Assembly (NCBI GenBank): GCA_029721435.1
Contig: CM056583.1
Span: 47,583,120-47,647,119, forward strand
From: Gymnothorax reevesii
Lineage: Eukaryota > Chordata > Actinopteri > Anguilliformes > Muraenidae
DNA: 64,000 bases
Reading direction: 5' to 3'
Both the position numbers and the translations under genes were made by a program. Of this stretch, positions 1-12,000 are shown piece after piece. A model generated the notes under the pieces. That model did not search any database and had not been told where the DNA came from. It saw only the letters and a list, made by a program, of their open reading frames with translations. Within the stretch, counting starts at the first letter, position 1. Every line of letters starts with the position of its first letter.

Positions 1-1725
1 TAAAGGATTAATGTTGGAGTTAATAAGCTTCACTTGACATATTTGCAAAAATCAAGAAGACAGAGCGGCATTCTGAGCCTCTCTCATTAAAAAAAATGCA
101 TTTTTTTTTATTACGTGGTATGGCGTAGCTAGAGGGGGAAGCTGAACCTGCATTAATGCAGGAAAAACAGTGGAGTCAATTTCAGAGCCTGGGCGCGTTT
201 TCTTCAGGCGAATAGATAAGACTTCACTGCATTATCGGCGACTAAAAATGCGATCATTTGAGGCGCATATTTTAGGCGAGAAGACTACATTTCAGGCGAC
301 TTGATGGATTTTGAGATCCCGAAGCCGAAAGAACGTGAGGCTTATAGCAGGTGCTGTTCCGTCAGTACATGCAGCCCCTGTGTCGGCTGAAGCAGCAGCT
401 GATGACATTGGCTGACAGTTACCACACAAGTACCTGTCAGAAATCAAGACAAAAAAAAAAACTTTCATTTATCCCAAAAATGATTCAAAATCGGTGTGAT
501 ACAGCCCCTAAGAGATACAGGTTTGGTATTACACACTTATGGCACAACTTTTTTGCGTCGCGATTGGTCAGATTTGGTTCATTGGCAAAAGGCAATTAGT
601 ATGTTCGCGCAGGTAACTTTATCATTTCTGCTGGAAACTATCATCGCTGATGTTAGCCTCTAGTTTGCGCTTTATTTAAGTCAGTGGGATGAATAATTTG
701 TCAGGTAGCATGCAAATGCTTTAGGCCCATAAAGTAATGAGTTTCATGCGCAACTGTTATCGTAGATGCTTGAATTTATTAATTTAATGAGAAGCGTTAG
801 CATGCGAGCTTGAAAATCAGTCATCCAGTTGACTTGAATAGACTGCCAACAAGAAGCCAACACTATTTTTCTATTTTCTGCATAATATGACACGGACATT
901 TATGGGATAAATAGGGTCTAAAATTCGTGAGCGCGAGATTTGCCGACATCTCAGAAAAATGAAAATTTTGAATTTCGTTGAATAAATATGATATCTTGGG
1001 CTCACTCATTGGAGATCCTCTGTAATTATGTCTCCTCTCTCCCCTTAGCAGTACAGCACAGTTGAATAATGCAGTTATGTTCCACAATTCGATGTCAGAA
1101 TCATACCTGTTCCCATTATAAGTAATACTCCTGCCAGTAAATCGTCCATATAAGGTAAACTTTTGATTGCGGACATTAATTTTTCTATATTGTGAACTGA
1201 CAGGTGTGTCAGTGACTACCTATCATGAGCTGAAGTTAGCTGTAAGTAAAGGTGGTCATGAGCTAATGTTGGTTATAGCCTAACTCACCAGGACACCTGC
1301 CCAATTCGCCACGCATTCTCCTCACACCACTGCTCTATTTCTCTCCAGTGGCCATGGTTTCTCATTCCTGGCTCCTCTTGTTCTCTCATATGCCTAACAG
1401 GCTGAAAATTATACGCGAGTGGTCCGTCATATTCAGGTAAATAAATGTTTTCAGCACAAAAGTTCATCTTTTCAAATTGTTTTAAATCTGCCGTTTTTCC
1501 CTCTCGTGACGTAGTGGTCGGTGAGTCCGTTTTTTGATGCGGAAGTGAAATTCCTCAGAAAAAGGCATTATTGCGCCAATGCAGTAAATATTAAAAGATT
1601 TTTTCCACCAAAATTATGACTAACTAATTTCCTATGCACTGCTTCAGTGGGTACTTTACCTTGCAATATGCACTTTAAGGCATAAGGCATAATGACGCAT
1701 TTAATAGTGCTTTCCCCCCCTACAG
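1..1725. other. 5' flank or upstream intron, no host exon found
   Basis: The first recognisable exon of the lectin receptor begins at 1726 in the middle of a codon (phase 1), so at least one coding exon must lie upstream. I looked for a signal-peptide exon or another lectin exon ending in phase 1 and found none. ATG at 601 followed by CAG and a gt donor is in the wrong phase and does not encode a hydrophobic leader. The only coding-like piece is a short minus-strand stretch at 1285-1467, described separately. Confidence 0.5.
1285..1467 (-). CDS. Exon-like fragment resembling fish P2X7-tail-like proteins
   Basis: A 60-codon minus-strand ORF starts with Met, contains an aromatic-Phe-Pro type motif (YNFQPVR) and ends in a Trp-rich stretch (HWREIEQWCEENAWRIGQVSW, split around residue 40-60). 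The reading ends at a sequence that looks like a good splice donor (CTG/gtgagt in the minus orientation). From memory this resembles the N-terminal part of the cysteine-rich 'P2X purinoceptor 7-like' proteins that are multicopy in fish genomes and often lie in transposons, but the cysteine-rich part is not visible here. It could equally be a chance ORF or an exon of an unseen upstream element. The assignment is inference. Confidence 0.25.
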   Translation of the reverse strand: MNFCAENIYLPEYDGPLAYNFQPVRHMREQEEPGMRNHGHWREIEQWCEENAWRIGQVSW

Positions 1726-3058
1726 GATGGAATGAGAAGTGCGGCACTTGGGTGTCAGATCCCTTCAATGACTACTGCTACCTCTTCCACTACCTGTCAA
1801 TCAGAAACTGGGCAGATGCTCAGGCTGACTGTATCAATCAGGGCGGTAATCTGATCAGTATCACAGAGCCGTTTGAGCAGAGCTTCATTCAAGGTTAGGA
1901 CTCTTTAAAAAAATACAACAGTGGTTTGCATTTACAGTATGTAGAATTGTATTTCAGAGCACTTCACAGTGGTATGGAGAAATGCACATTACATACAACT
2001 GCCATGAGTCAAAGTGCACCTCCAGCTAGACTGGTTGGTGATTTGAGTGACGATTTGGCTACAATGTATGGAAACCCATGATACTTGCAGTAAATGCCAT
2101 GGGCCTGAAAAAATGGCAGTAACTCAGGACAGTGCTTTCACTTCGTTCAGTTTTCTACTATGCAGCCCCATCCTTGTAACTGCACTCTGGAAATGCCACA
2201 CTGCCATTTTTTTTTTGACTTGATCTTGGATAAATGCTGTCTTCGGCGGGTGGACCTGATTTAAGTCCTCAGAGACTCATTGAGTCATCATCAATCCATG
2301 GAGGGTCTAGCTACTGCCATCAGGCAGAAGACCATGTTGTAATTGACTGCCTGCTGTTCTCAGTGAATCATTCCCTGGCATGAACTATAGATTCTATTAG
2401 TGAGGAAATATTCACAACTCTGGCACGACTAGCATTGTTCGTTCATTCGTTTTTTTTTTTCTTGAAGCTCAAGTTCAACAGATTCCTACTGGGGTGGCGA
2501 TGTGGATGGGTGGCCATGACTCTGTTTCAGAAGGAGGTTGGGAGTGGGCAGATGGCTCCCCCTTTCGCTATATTAACTGGGCAGCAGGTGAGGACAGGAA
2601 ACCTGAACAATATAATGAATGCACAGTACAATCTGTTTAACTTTGTAGGATTTGTCTATTGCTGTTTGTAAACACAACATTAAAAGTTGGCGCCATCTAT
2701 AAGATTCAACCGCACCAGAAGTGGACACCCCCTGACTGAAATTTCAGCCAAGCTAAATACACAGTGGTCCTTCTGCCTTTAAAGGACCCAACCCTTGTCA
2801 GGAAAATAGACTGAAGTGTGTGCATTTGTTATGTTTGACCTCGCATTTATTCAGGTTTTCTCCGTTAATTTTCACCTGCCTTAACCGAAGACGTTGAAGT
2901 CATGTCAACATCTGAAGTCAATGGTTCTGCTCACCTTCTTTCCTCAGGCCAGCCTGATGATTTCTTTGGGGAGGACTGTCTCTCCATGCTGATCAATTCA
3001 GGCTACTGGAATGATGATGACTGCACTCATCCCAGAGGCTACATCTGCAAAAGACGGG
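1726..3058 (+). CDS. CTLD1 (exons at 1726-1893, 2468-2587, 2948-3058)
   Basis: About 133 residues form a complete long-form C-type lectin-like domain. It opens with a Cys pair (EKCGTW, DYCYLF), has the helix Cys (QADCINQGG) and a WMGG version of the WIGL core, and ends with WNDDDC and YICKRR. The sugar-site tripeptide is QPD, followed by WND. In characterised lectins QPD favours galactose-type ligands and EPN favours mannose-type, so galactose-type binding is inferred. Both outer introns are phase 1, making the domain a symmetric 1-1 module. The first intron boundary is at a CCCCCCCTACAG acceptor. Confidence 0.93.
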
Positions 3059-6000
3059 GTATCATTAGCGGCAGGCTTTTGTTTGTGACATGTGTGCAAC
3101 CTAGAAAAATATCTTGGTACACAGACCATTTTTTTTTTCTGTTTCTATCTCAAACGTGAACAACCTTTTTTATTTTTTCTGTCACAGGAAATACACCGGA
3201 ACCCCCTCCTCCTCATGATGGTACTGGTGCCTTCACTATCCATAAAATGGGCTTTATGTACCAGATCGTGCACTTTATGTTCTTCATCTGAAGACATTAT
3301 TACTTGAGGTGATGGCTTTTTTCCTCACAGGTTTTATGACCAGTTACACATGTGAGCTCGGACTTTCAGCCCTTCATTGTCCCCACAACAGTGTCATCAA
3401 CATTCGGTCGGCCTTTTATGGACGCAAAAGTAACGACATCTGCCCCTTTGAAGATGGAGCCTTAAGTATGTCGGACTGGGGATCCAAGTTCTCTTAACTA
3501 ACCTTTGTCTGCTTTTGCATAAGCTTCTTACTTACCCAACTCTAATATCAAAAATCCATTTTGACTTCTCTGCCAGCAATTTGATTCCAAAAGACAGATG
3601 TTTCTTGAATTCATGTGCTGTATACTGTAGTTTTGTTAAAAGTTTGCTGAATGATCTTAATTTATTAATGGTATTATAATGAATCTCTTTGTCACTGCTC
3701 TGGATTGATAAAGGTTTTATTTATCAATGTATTTATTTACTTAAGCATTTGTTTACTTAATTCATCTAGTTATCTCAGCATTAGATATTTGCCATGAAAT
3801 AGCCTACATGCTGAAAAGGCGTAAATTTAATTAGCTGAATGTTACAATACATGCTGGTCATATTTGTATCAATAACTATGTTTTTTTTTTTGTTTTTTTT
3901 TCAATAACTGTCTTTCGTTCTAGGGCCATGCACAGTGCATGGTATATTGCCATTGGTGAGAAAGTTGTGCGACAATCGCCCCTTTTGCTTTTTGTATGCC
4001 CATTTTCCTGACGACACCTGTTCTGATGTCTCCAAATACCTGAAGGTGGTATACAGCTGTGAGCAAAATGGTATGTTTGCCCTTGTGAGCCATGATTGAT
4101 GCATTACAAACCGCAGTTTGACTGTGCTATGATGTATTCCCATGTTTTCATGGTTCTTGAGGTTTTGCAAAGTTTGAAATTATTTTTACTCTCACCTATG
4201 GACAACAAGTATTTTTAGTTGTACAAAAGTGGATCATTGAATGTTTTTCCCCTGCCCCTTTAGTTTGTGTGAGAGGACTGGGCATGGAGGATGGCAACAT
4301 CACCGACGTTCAGATCTCCGCCTCTTCTTCCCGTCACGGGAAGGAATCCAAGGATGCCCGTCTGAACGGCGAGTCTTGTTGGATGCCAGCGATTGCAGGT
4401 ACGACCCAAAGTCGCAAACTTCTGCTATAAGACCTCTGTCATTTCATTTTCATCTGTCGTTGATATGAAATCTGCAGTCTGCACATCACTCTGCAGAGGA
4501 GGGTTGTGTCAATTTCTTCACTGTGAAATATAATTTTATTGCAGTGTAGAACTTCTGAAGTCCTAGAGGCACAGTAAAATCATTAGGAATTGCTGTTCCA
4601 TAGAAATCGCTGGTCCAATAATTATTACATCAAAAACATAATAGGCGTGACTGGTACTTCAATATACAGAATTATGATAAATGTTTGTTATGATTAAATA
4701 ACTGCATCTTGAGGGCTCTTTTCAATCCTGTATTATAAATTTTTTATTTACAATGACTCCAACCGTAAGCGGCTCTCAATTAACTCCATTCTTCATTAAA
4801 AAAAAAAAAAAACATGTTTCAGAAATATATGTATTGGTTGACAGATATCAAATTAAGACTATTATAATTGGTTCATATTGCTGTCATTTGTTAAGCGGTG
4901 ATGTTGTATGTCAAAAGTATACAGTATATCTTAAGAAAAACACTACGCTCTAGGAAGAACATTTTACATAATATACTGAAATGAACTCCTTCCCCTCTCA
5001 AGCAAACTCCTGGATCCAGGTGGACCTTGGTAAGGCCAAAAGGATCACTGGTGTAACTATCCAAGGTTGTCCTGGGGCAGATCACTGGGTGACAACCTAC
5101 AAAATCCAGAAAAGTACCGATGGGTTTGAATGGTCTGATTTTACTGATGATGAAGAGGTAACTTTCATTCAGGAATCTGCTCTATTCATTCACTGAGCAT
5201 TCAGGGATGTTACAATCTTTCTCTGCCTTTTAATAACATGATTATATGTCTATTTTAGTGGTTGGGACATTGTAAATTGTAATGAAAATATGAAGACCGC
5301 AAATGAAAAACGATCAGAGTCCAAATTTAGCATTATTGTATATTTTATATATTATATAATATTAATAGTACTAAATAATAATATTATACATTATTATAAT
5401 ATCTGATATATTCTATATTTTTTGCATACTTTTCAGTGCTTTGTTCCTAAGATCATCTTGAATTTTTAATTCATCATTTCTCCACAACATGAAAATGTGA
5501 GTCTGATCATCTTTCCATTGCGGTCTTCATATTTACCTCGCCCCACCTGAAGGGTGAGAGAAGGGGTATTGTTTCCGGTTCGTTTTGTTTCTGTGTTTGT
5601 TTGTTTGTGGGTCTGTTTGTTTGTTTGTTTGTTAACACTCTAGTGGCAAAACTAATGGCCAGATCGCTTTTTACATGGAGAGTTAATGCACTTTGCCTGC
5701 CTACTATCCTTTGTACCGGCTTCGCCTCGTCGACTGTGTCATGGTCTTCGAGGCGTTGTTGCTAAATAAAATATTTTGGCCTGACTCACACTCTTGTCTC
5801 CTTCTCTTTGTGGCGGCCTTGGCTGGGCCGTTACACAGACTTTTCCTGGAAGCACAGACAGAAACACTCCAGAGATGCAGCTGTTCGGCACCCCTCTGTC
5901 CGTGAGGTACATTCGAGTCCTGCCTTTGGAGTACAACGGGCAGGCTGGACTCCGCCTGGATATCCTAGGGTGTGAGCCGGACTGTAAGCAAACTAAACCA

Positions 6001-9000
6001 TGACTATAAGAAAAGCAAGCAGCTCTGTTCATTTACGGACTTTGCTTTCTTGGTTCAAATGTTGAGGATGTCTTTGTCTCCAGATGCGGTTTCCTGCGAA
6101 GCCAAGCCCTCATTTGAGGCCTCCATTGATAAAATGAAGTAAGTTATATTAGTTTTGACATGTAATACATTTAAAAAGATTTCCTCCCTTTTAGTTCATC
6201 AATAAATATTCATTTCATGAGTAATTATGTTTTGGGCAAAATATTTCTAGTGTTCTTATGTCCAGAAATCGAGAGATTCAAGCTAAAAGTACTTCAGTCA
6301 CATTTTCCTCACAATGTGAGGTGAGGACGGGAAAACGACGTTTATAGTCACTAATGTCCTCTGTCTCAAAGACTTTTGGCACTGGGGTCTTCATTTGTTT
6401 GGTTAAATTATTACTGCCTGTGAAGCAGAGATAACTAGAGGGGCACTCAGTAAAGTGCTTACCTCCGCCACGCGATATGTCAGTATTGTTGGTTCTTCTG
6501 GATATAGACCCTGGAACACATTTCGGATCACTTCCAAAATTCAATCAACTCATCCTTGGACCATCACCTACCATCCTACCAATGTTTGTGCCAATCCTCG
6601 TGTAACTTTTTGAGTTATCCTGTTAACAGACAGACAAACAAACAAACTGAGGTGAAAACATAACCCCCTTGGCGGAGGTAAAAATCTCAAAATTGCAGAA
6701 TTTCTTGTCAGTACATTTCTGGAGCATTACTATCACAGATCAATTCATACTGAATAAGATGAACTGATATTAATTCACAAAATATATTACGTTTTTACAT
6801 TTACAGAATAGTTTTTTTCCCACAATTTCAGTGTTAGCTTCTTACAGTCATACTCAAAAGCAAATGAGGTTACACGGTGCAATGAATGATAATGTGTATG
6901 ACATTTGGCCACAGTTTTATTAATGTGCTTATGTTTCAGGGTCCACTGTCCGGCTGGCTGTGCATCCAACCCATACGATGTTCATGGGTCCATAACTTAC
7001 CGAGGGGTCAGCAAACCTATCAGAAATGCTGCAGTTGTAAGATTATCACAGACCTAAGCATTGCTTTGTTCTTATTTTTGGAATTTGGGATCCGTGTGTG
7101 TGTTTCCAGGATTCTAGTATTTGTGCAGCAGCAATCCACGCCGGGGTGCTGCTTAATGAAAACGGTGGTGATTGTACATTGATGAAGCGGCCGGGACAGT
7201 CCTTCTATCCAGGCTCAATCAGGAATGGCATCACCTCCAGACAGTGCGTATCTGGAGGAATTCCTCTTCGCTCACTCCCTCTCCAATACCTTAGAAAATG
7301 CAATGAATTTGATTATGCAGGGTCTCCTTATATAGGATCTTATTACAGTTATTTATTTACCGTCTCACTGGATGATATGGCAAAGTTGTTTCAAGCTCCT
7401 TGTCTGTTTACCCGTTTATGATGGATGAATTTGTATACTGCCTTTTCTCCTACCCATTCTCCTGTACTCCTGGCCTTCTTAAACACCTTACGCTTGATCG
7501 TTCTTTTGCACCCTCCACAGATACAATGGACACTTTGCGACATCTTACACATTTGCAGATGGAGGTATGTATGGTTTTACAGCATTGACTCCCATGTAAA
7601 AATAACAAGCCAGATTTGATTTTTATCATATTTTTCCAGCAGGGTATGGATAGTGAAAAGTGATATACTGTAGGTGCAGATACAAGCAATGCTTGCAGCA
7701 CTGTGGTTTAACTAAATCTACCCTATTCTAGAAATGAGGTGCTCAGGTCCTGACTGGTATGAATTCGGTGACTTCTGCTATAAGCCGTTCGATGCCATGA
7801 AAACATGGGACGATGCCCGACTAGAATGCAAGAAGCTGGGTGCTGACCTTGTGTCTATTTTGTCCATGACGGAGCAGAGCTGGCTGGAGAGCTACCTTTA
7901 CTTGGGTAATCTTGTGATATGTATCCTTTGAGTCTCTATGTACTGTGCTCTCCATTAATATTAGCACCCTTGCTTAAGATTAGCCAAAAAGGCCTTGAAA
8001 AGATGAGGTTGCTGTAAATCCTCCCAATCCTTCATGTAAAATATTAGACACAAATCTAACTTAGAATTTAAAGAAAATTACAAAAGGAAAAAATATGTAC
8101 TTGAAATATTCTCCCCACAAATGTGAGCCACAAGCATTGGCATCCATAGAAAATACAAGCTTATTCAATTCATGTTTTACTTTTTCAAGTTCATGGAGAA
8201 GAAAATGAAACTCACACACTCGAATGCTCCAAATATTTAAAGGTGGCCAACATTTTGAGCCAATGCTCTTCATCGGGTCATCTTTTGCAGACGAGGCGTT
8301 ATTTTGGAGCGTTCGAGTGTGCGAGTTTCTATTTCCTCTGCATAGTCTTTCACTGAACTCAGCACCCCTGTAATGTAAACGGTCGCACATGACCTCCTGT
8401 TTTCCTGTGGTTTAAATACAAGGTGACTCCAGTCAATTTCCCAACGATATCATTCACCATGGTGAAGCCAGAAGATCACAGTAATGATGTGCAAAATAAA
8501 GGCATTTAGCTTCATAAATGAACATAAGGCCTTAAAGCATAGCTGAAAAGTTGAAAATGCTCATTTTGATAAAAGGGAATAATTAAAAATTTTAAAGCAA
8601 ATTTCAAATCTGCTTGTACAAGGACATGTACCCTTTGTGACTGCATACACTGTTAAGGGTGTGGTTCACTTGGGAAAGGAAACTCCTAGGACCACAGCTG
8701 GAGAACTGGTCACATTAAGGTCGTGAGATCAGAGAGTCTCCTAAACTGAATCAGACACCATCTACACAACTACAGGGAGTTTTGGAGGGTTGCCTGGAAA
8801 AAATTCCTTATGTTGCTATAAAAAAAGCATGTTGTTTACGAAACAGTCATGGAGCATCCATTTGGATATGGTTCTATAACAGATGAGATCAAAATACAAC
8901 TCATTGGAAAAGACCACCAGAGATGGGTATGGCGTAGAAACCAAGAAAACTGTTCTTTAAAGAGCCTCATCCCCACTGTGAAGTGTAGTTGTGGATTCTT

Positions 9001-12000
9001 GAATGTGTGGGGCTGTTTTTCCTCTAAGATCCTTGGACAACTTGTTGGGACCGTTATACACCTACGTATAAATTTCATCATGTACCAGAATTGAAAGTTG
9101 ACTAAAAAGTTTAGACTGGGACACAGTTGGATCTTTCAACAGGACAATGATCCAAATCATGTATCAAAATCAATATAAAAATGGTTCACAGACTACGGAA
9201 CCAAGGTTTTCCTGTGGCTACCCCAGTTTCCTGATGGAACACCAATTGAAACTCTGCGGAGCAAGCTGAGGAGGGGTATCTGTGAAAGGGAACTAAAGAG
9301 TTAGAAGGAGCTGGAGATATTTAGCCTGGAGGAATATTCTCACATCCCTTGCCATGTCTTCTCTAAATTCATTCCTCAGTTTAGTAGATGACTCTAAATT
9401 CTCATCTTCAGTAAGGAAGGCGACACAAGGTTTTGAATGAGGGGATCCAATAAATGAAGAAAAAAAATTTTTTTTTTTATCACAATAATTATTTTCTTCC
9501 AATGGTTGTATTTCAGTTGATGGAATATTTTTGTTAACAATTTGACTTAAAGGAAAAGAAAACCCCCTTTTCAGCTCTTACCCAATAAAAGTACACTGCC
9601 CCCAAAATTCAAAAATATTCTTCCGTAATTTCTGAAAACATTTTTTAAGACATTTTTTTTCTCAAGAAGATCAGATTTATCCATTGTCTGCGGTGCTCCA
9701 TGTTTGCTGGAATCAGGGTAACTTGCCACTGAACACGGACACCAAAACATTAAATAGAACCGGTGGTGTGACGAGGACTGAAAATGTGGTAGAGCAGAGC
9801 ACTTCCCTTTAAAATATACTCAGTGCCGTTAAAAATTCACAGGTCAGGTATGTACTGTATTTGCGGCAAATTGAAGATTTGATTGCTTTTTATTGCTTCT
9901 CCAGGTGAGGCACGAGAGGAATTAAAGAAAAGCGCGTGGTATTGTAATCCTGACGCGCACCACGTGCACGCTCCAAGCACTTCAGTAATAACAAACAATG
10001 AGCTGTTCGTGATGTATACAGTGACGCTTGGCTTGTTAGTCCCCTACCGGAAACGGAGGGGACTATAGGATTGCACTCCGTCCGTCCGTCAGTCCGTCCG
10101 TCCGCATTCGTGTCCGCTCCATAACTTCAATATCGTATGACCTAGGAACATCAAAGTTGGTGTGTGGATGCATCTTGGGGAGAGGGTGTGTCATGTACCC
10201 TATTCAGGTCACTTTGACCTACTTTTTAGGAAATATAATATGCATACACCAGTAGGGGACTAGTATTGCGCAGCAATACGACACTCGCCGATAGGCGGTG
10301 CACTTGTTCTTTTTGGTGTGGTCAATAGCATGAAGCCAACAAAAAAAACGAAAAATGCTGCATCAAGAAAATGGAACGGCTTGTGACACAGGAGAGAGAA
10401 AAAGAGCCTTTGGCATGTTAGGGGCAGATCTCAGCCGCCGACAGGTGGTGCGTCATTTGCACTGTCTCCGTTCAACAATCAGTCAGCTGTCTATCCGAGA
10501 ATGGAACACATGCACTATCACTGACCGACCCCACTTACGGCAGCCACGAGTGACGATGGCAGCTCAAGAGCGCCACATCTGGTTACATTTTGTACATGAC
10601 AGATACATGACGCATACATTTACTAAGTACATAAAAATAGCAAAAAATATTTATGCTATATTTAATGAGAATATTTATGGAAAAGGGGTTTTCTTTTCCT
10701 TTAAATATCAGGAGAATGATCAACCAAGGCATGAATTAATTTTCACTTTGGTTTGCATTCACTAAGGGTGCTAATATTTGAGGAAGGTACTAAAAACTTT
10801 GATTAGAATGTCAATATAAACTTAATATGAGCTCTATTAACGGTTGCCTCTGTTTTGTAAAATTTATAATTGATGAGAAGTGAGATTGAATCATTTGAAT
10901 TTCCATCAGGTACAGTGCTCTCAAATTATTGGTGCACTTATTGAATATGAGTAAAAAAAAAATGTCTTTGATCTTTCTCTCAAAAAAAAACTTGTCTTTT
11001 CATTGAACTTCTACCACAAAGCAAAATTTTCGAGAAAAAAAAATTTGACATGGCCTTGTGTAATCGTTACTGAATGCTCCCCTGTTCCTGCAGTCTACAT
11101 GTGTTTGCTGTTTATCTCCTTTGATTGATTTATTGTCTTCTTTTTTCACTCGCTCCCCGAGTTATTTGTATACTTTGCCCCTTTTGTGAAGTGTCCCATC
11201 TATATGATTTTCTTGTGGTGCCACTGTGGTTGCTGGATTGTCATGCCATTGTTCATTTCCTACTAAACCTTCCAGTGAGTTTATGTCCTCTTACTGAGCA
11301 AAGCACTCTTTTTTCATGTGGTCGGAAAGAATATTAAAAAGAAAGGCATAATTACTCCTCTGAGTTTTATTTGTAGGAATGATGTCCCAAATCATAATCG
11401 ATCTCCAAGATTGGGGCCACGTTCCTGTTGATACCTTGTGCCTGCCTGTTGTTCTGTGGAGTCGATTTAATAGTAGCACCTCCCAAGCCTTCATCAGTCC
11501 CCAGGACATGGATTGCGTTCCTGTTGCAGTCTTGTTGGCAAGCAGTCCTGCTTCTGTGAGGGGAATTATCCGCCTAGGTTCAGCCCTGGAATGGCCACTG
11601 GCCTGGGCGCAGACACACCCTACCCTCTGCAGTCGTTACCAGCTTAGCTGGACTGGCTCTCTTCTGCTTTAGGTTACAACCTTCCCTTTTTTATTATCAT
11701 AGTCCTGTTAATAAATGCTCCCTTGTGGAGAGCATTCTCAGTCTTGGTTTGGCCTCTTGTCTGGATCATTACAGTTCTGGTGCAATTCTGTGGTGCAGAA
11801 TGTGTTAAGATCAAGATTTTTTATGCAGGCTGATTAGAAATTTATGCACAAATGCTTATCTTGATTTGGAAATTAGCATAAGTATTGAGTCAACATTCAG
11901 TGGTTGCTCAAAAAAAGCAGCATTACTTCAAAATGCACCCATTGTCTTAAAAGTGATTTTGAATATCCATGAACTGATAGGTTGATTATTTTGTATTGCA

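Larger units (their letters stand above)
7941..10794 (+). mobile_element. Composite of decayed Tc1-like elements in the CTLD2 intron
   Basis: The left part starts with the typical Tc1-like terminus ctccattaatattagcaccc. The right part ends near 10794 with the inverted counterpart gggtgctaatatttgagg. Between them are a decayed transposase (8721-9440), an unrelated insertion (about 9540-9880), a repeat with tandem tccg units (10029-10316) and an N-terminal transposase fragment of a second Tc1 family (10355-10612). Confidence 0.55.

Noticed and set aside
351..599. 82-codon ORF as the 5' exon of the lectin receptor
   Set aside because: No signal peptide, no suitable phase 1 donor and no lectin or ricin-type features.
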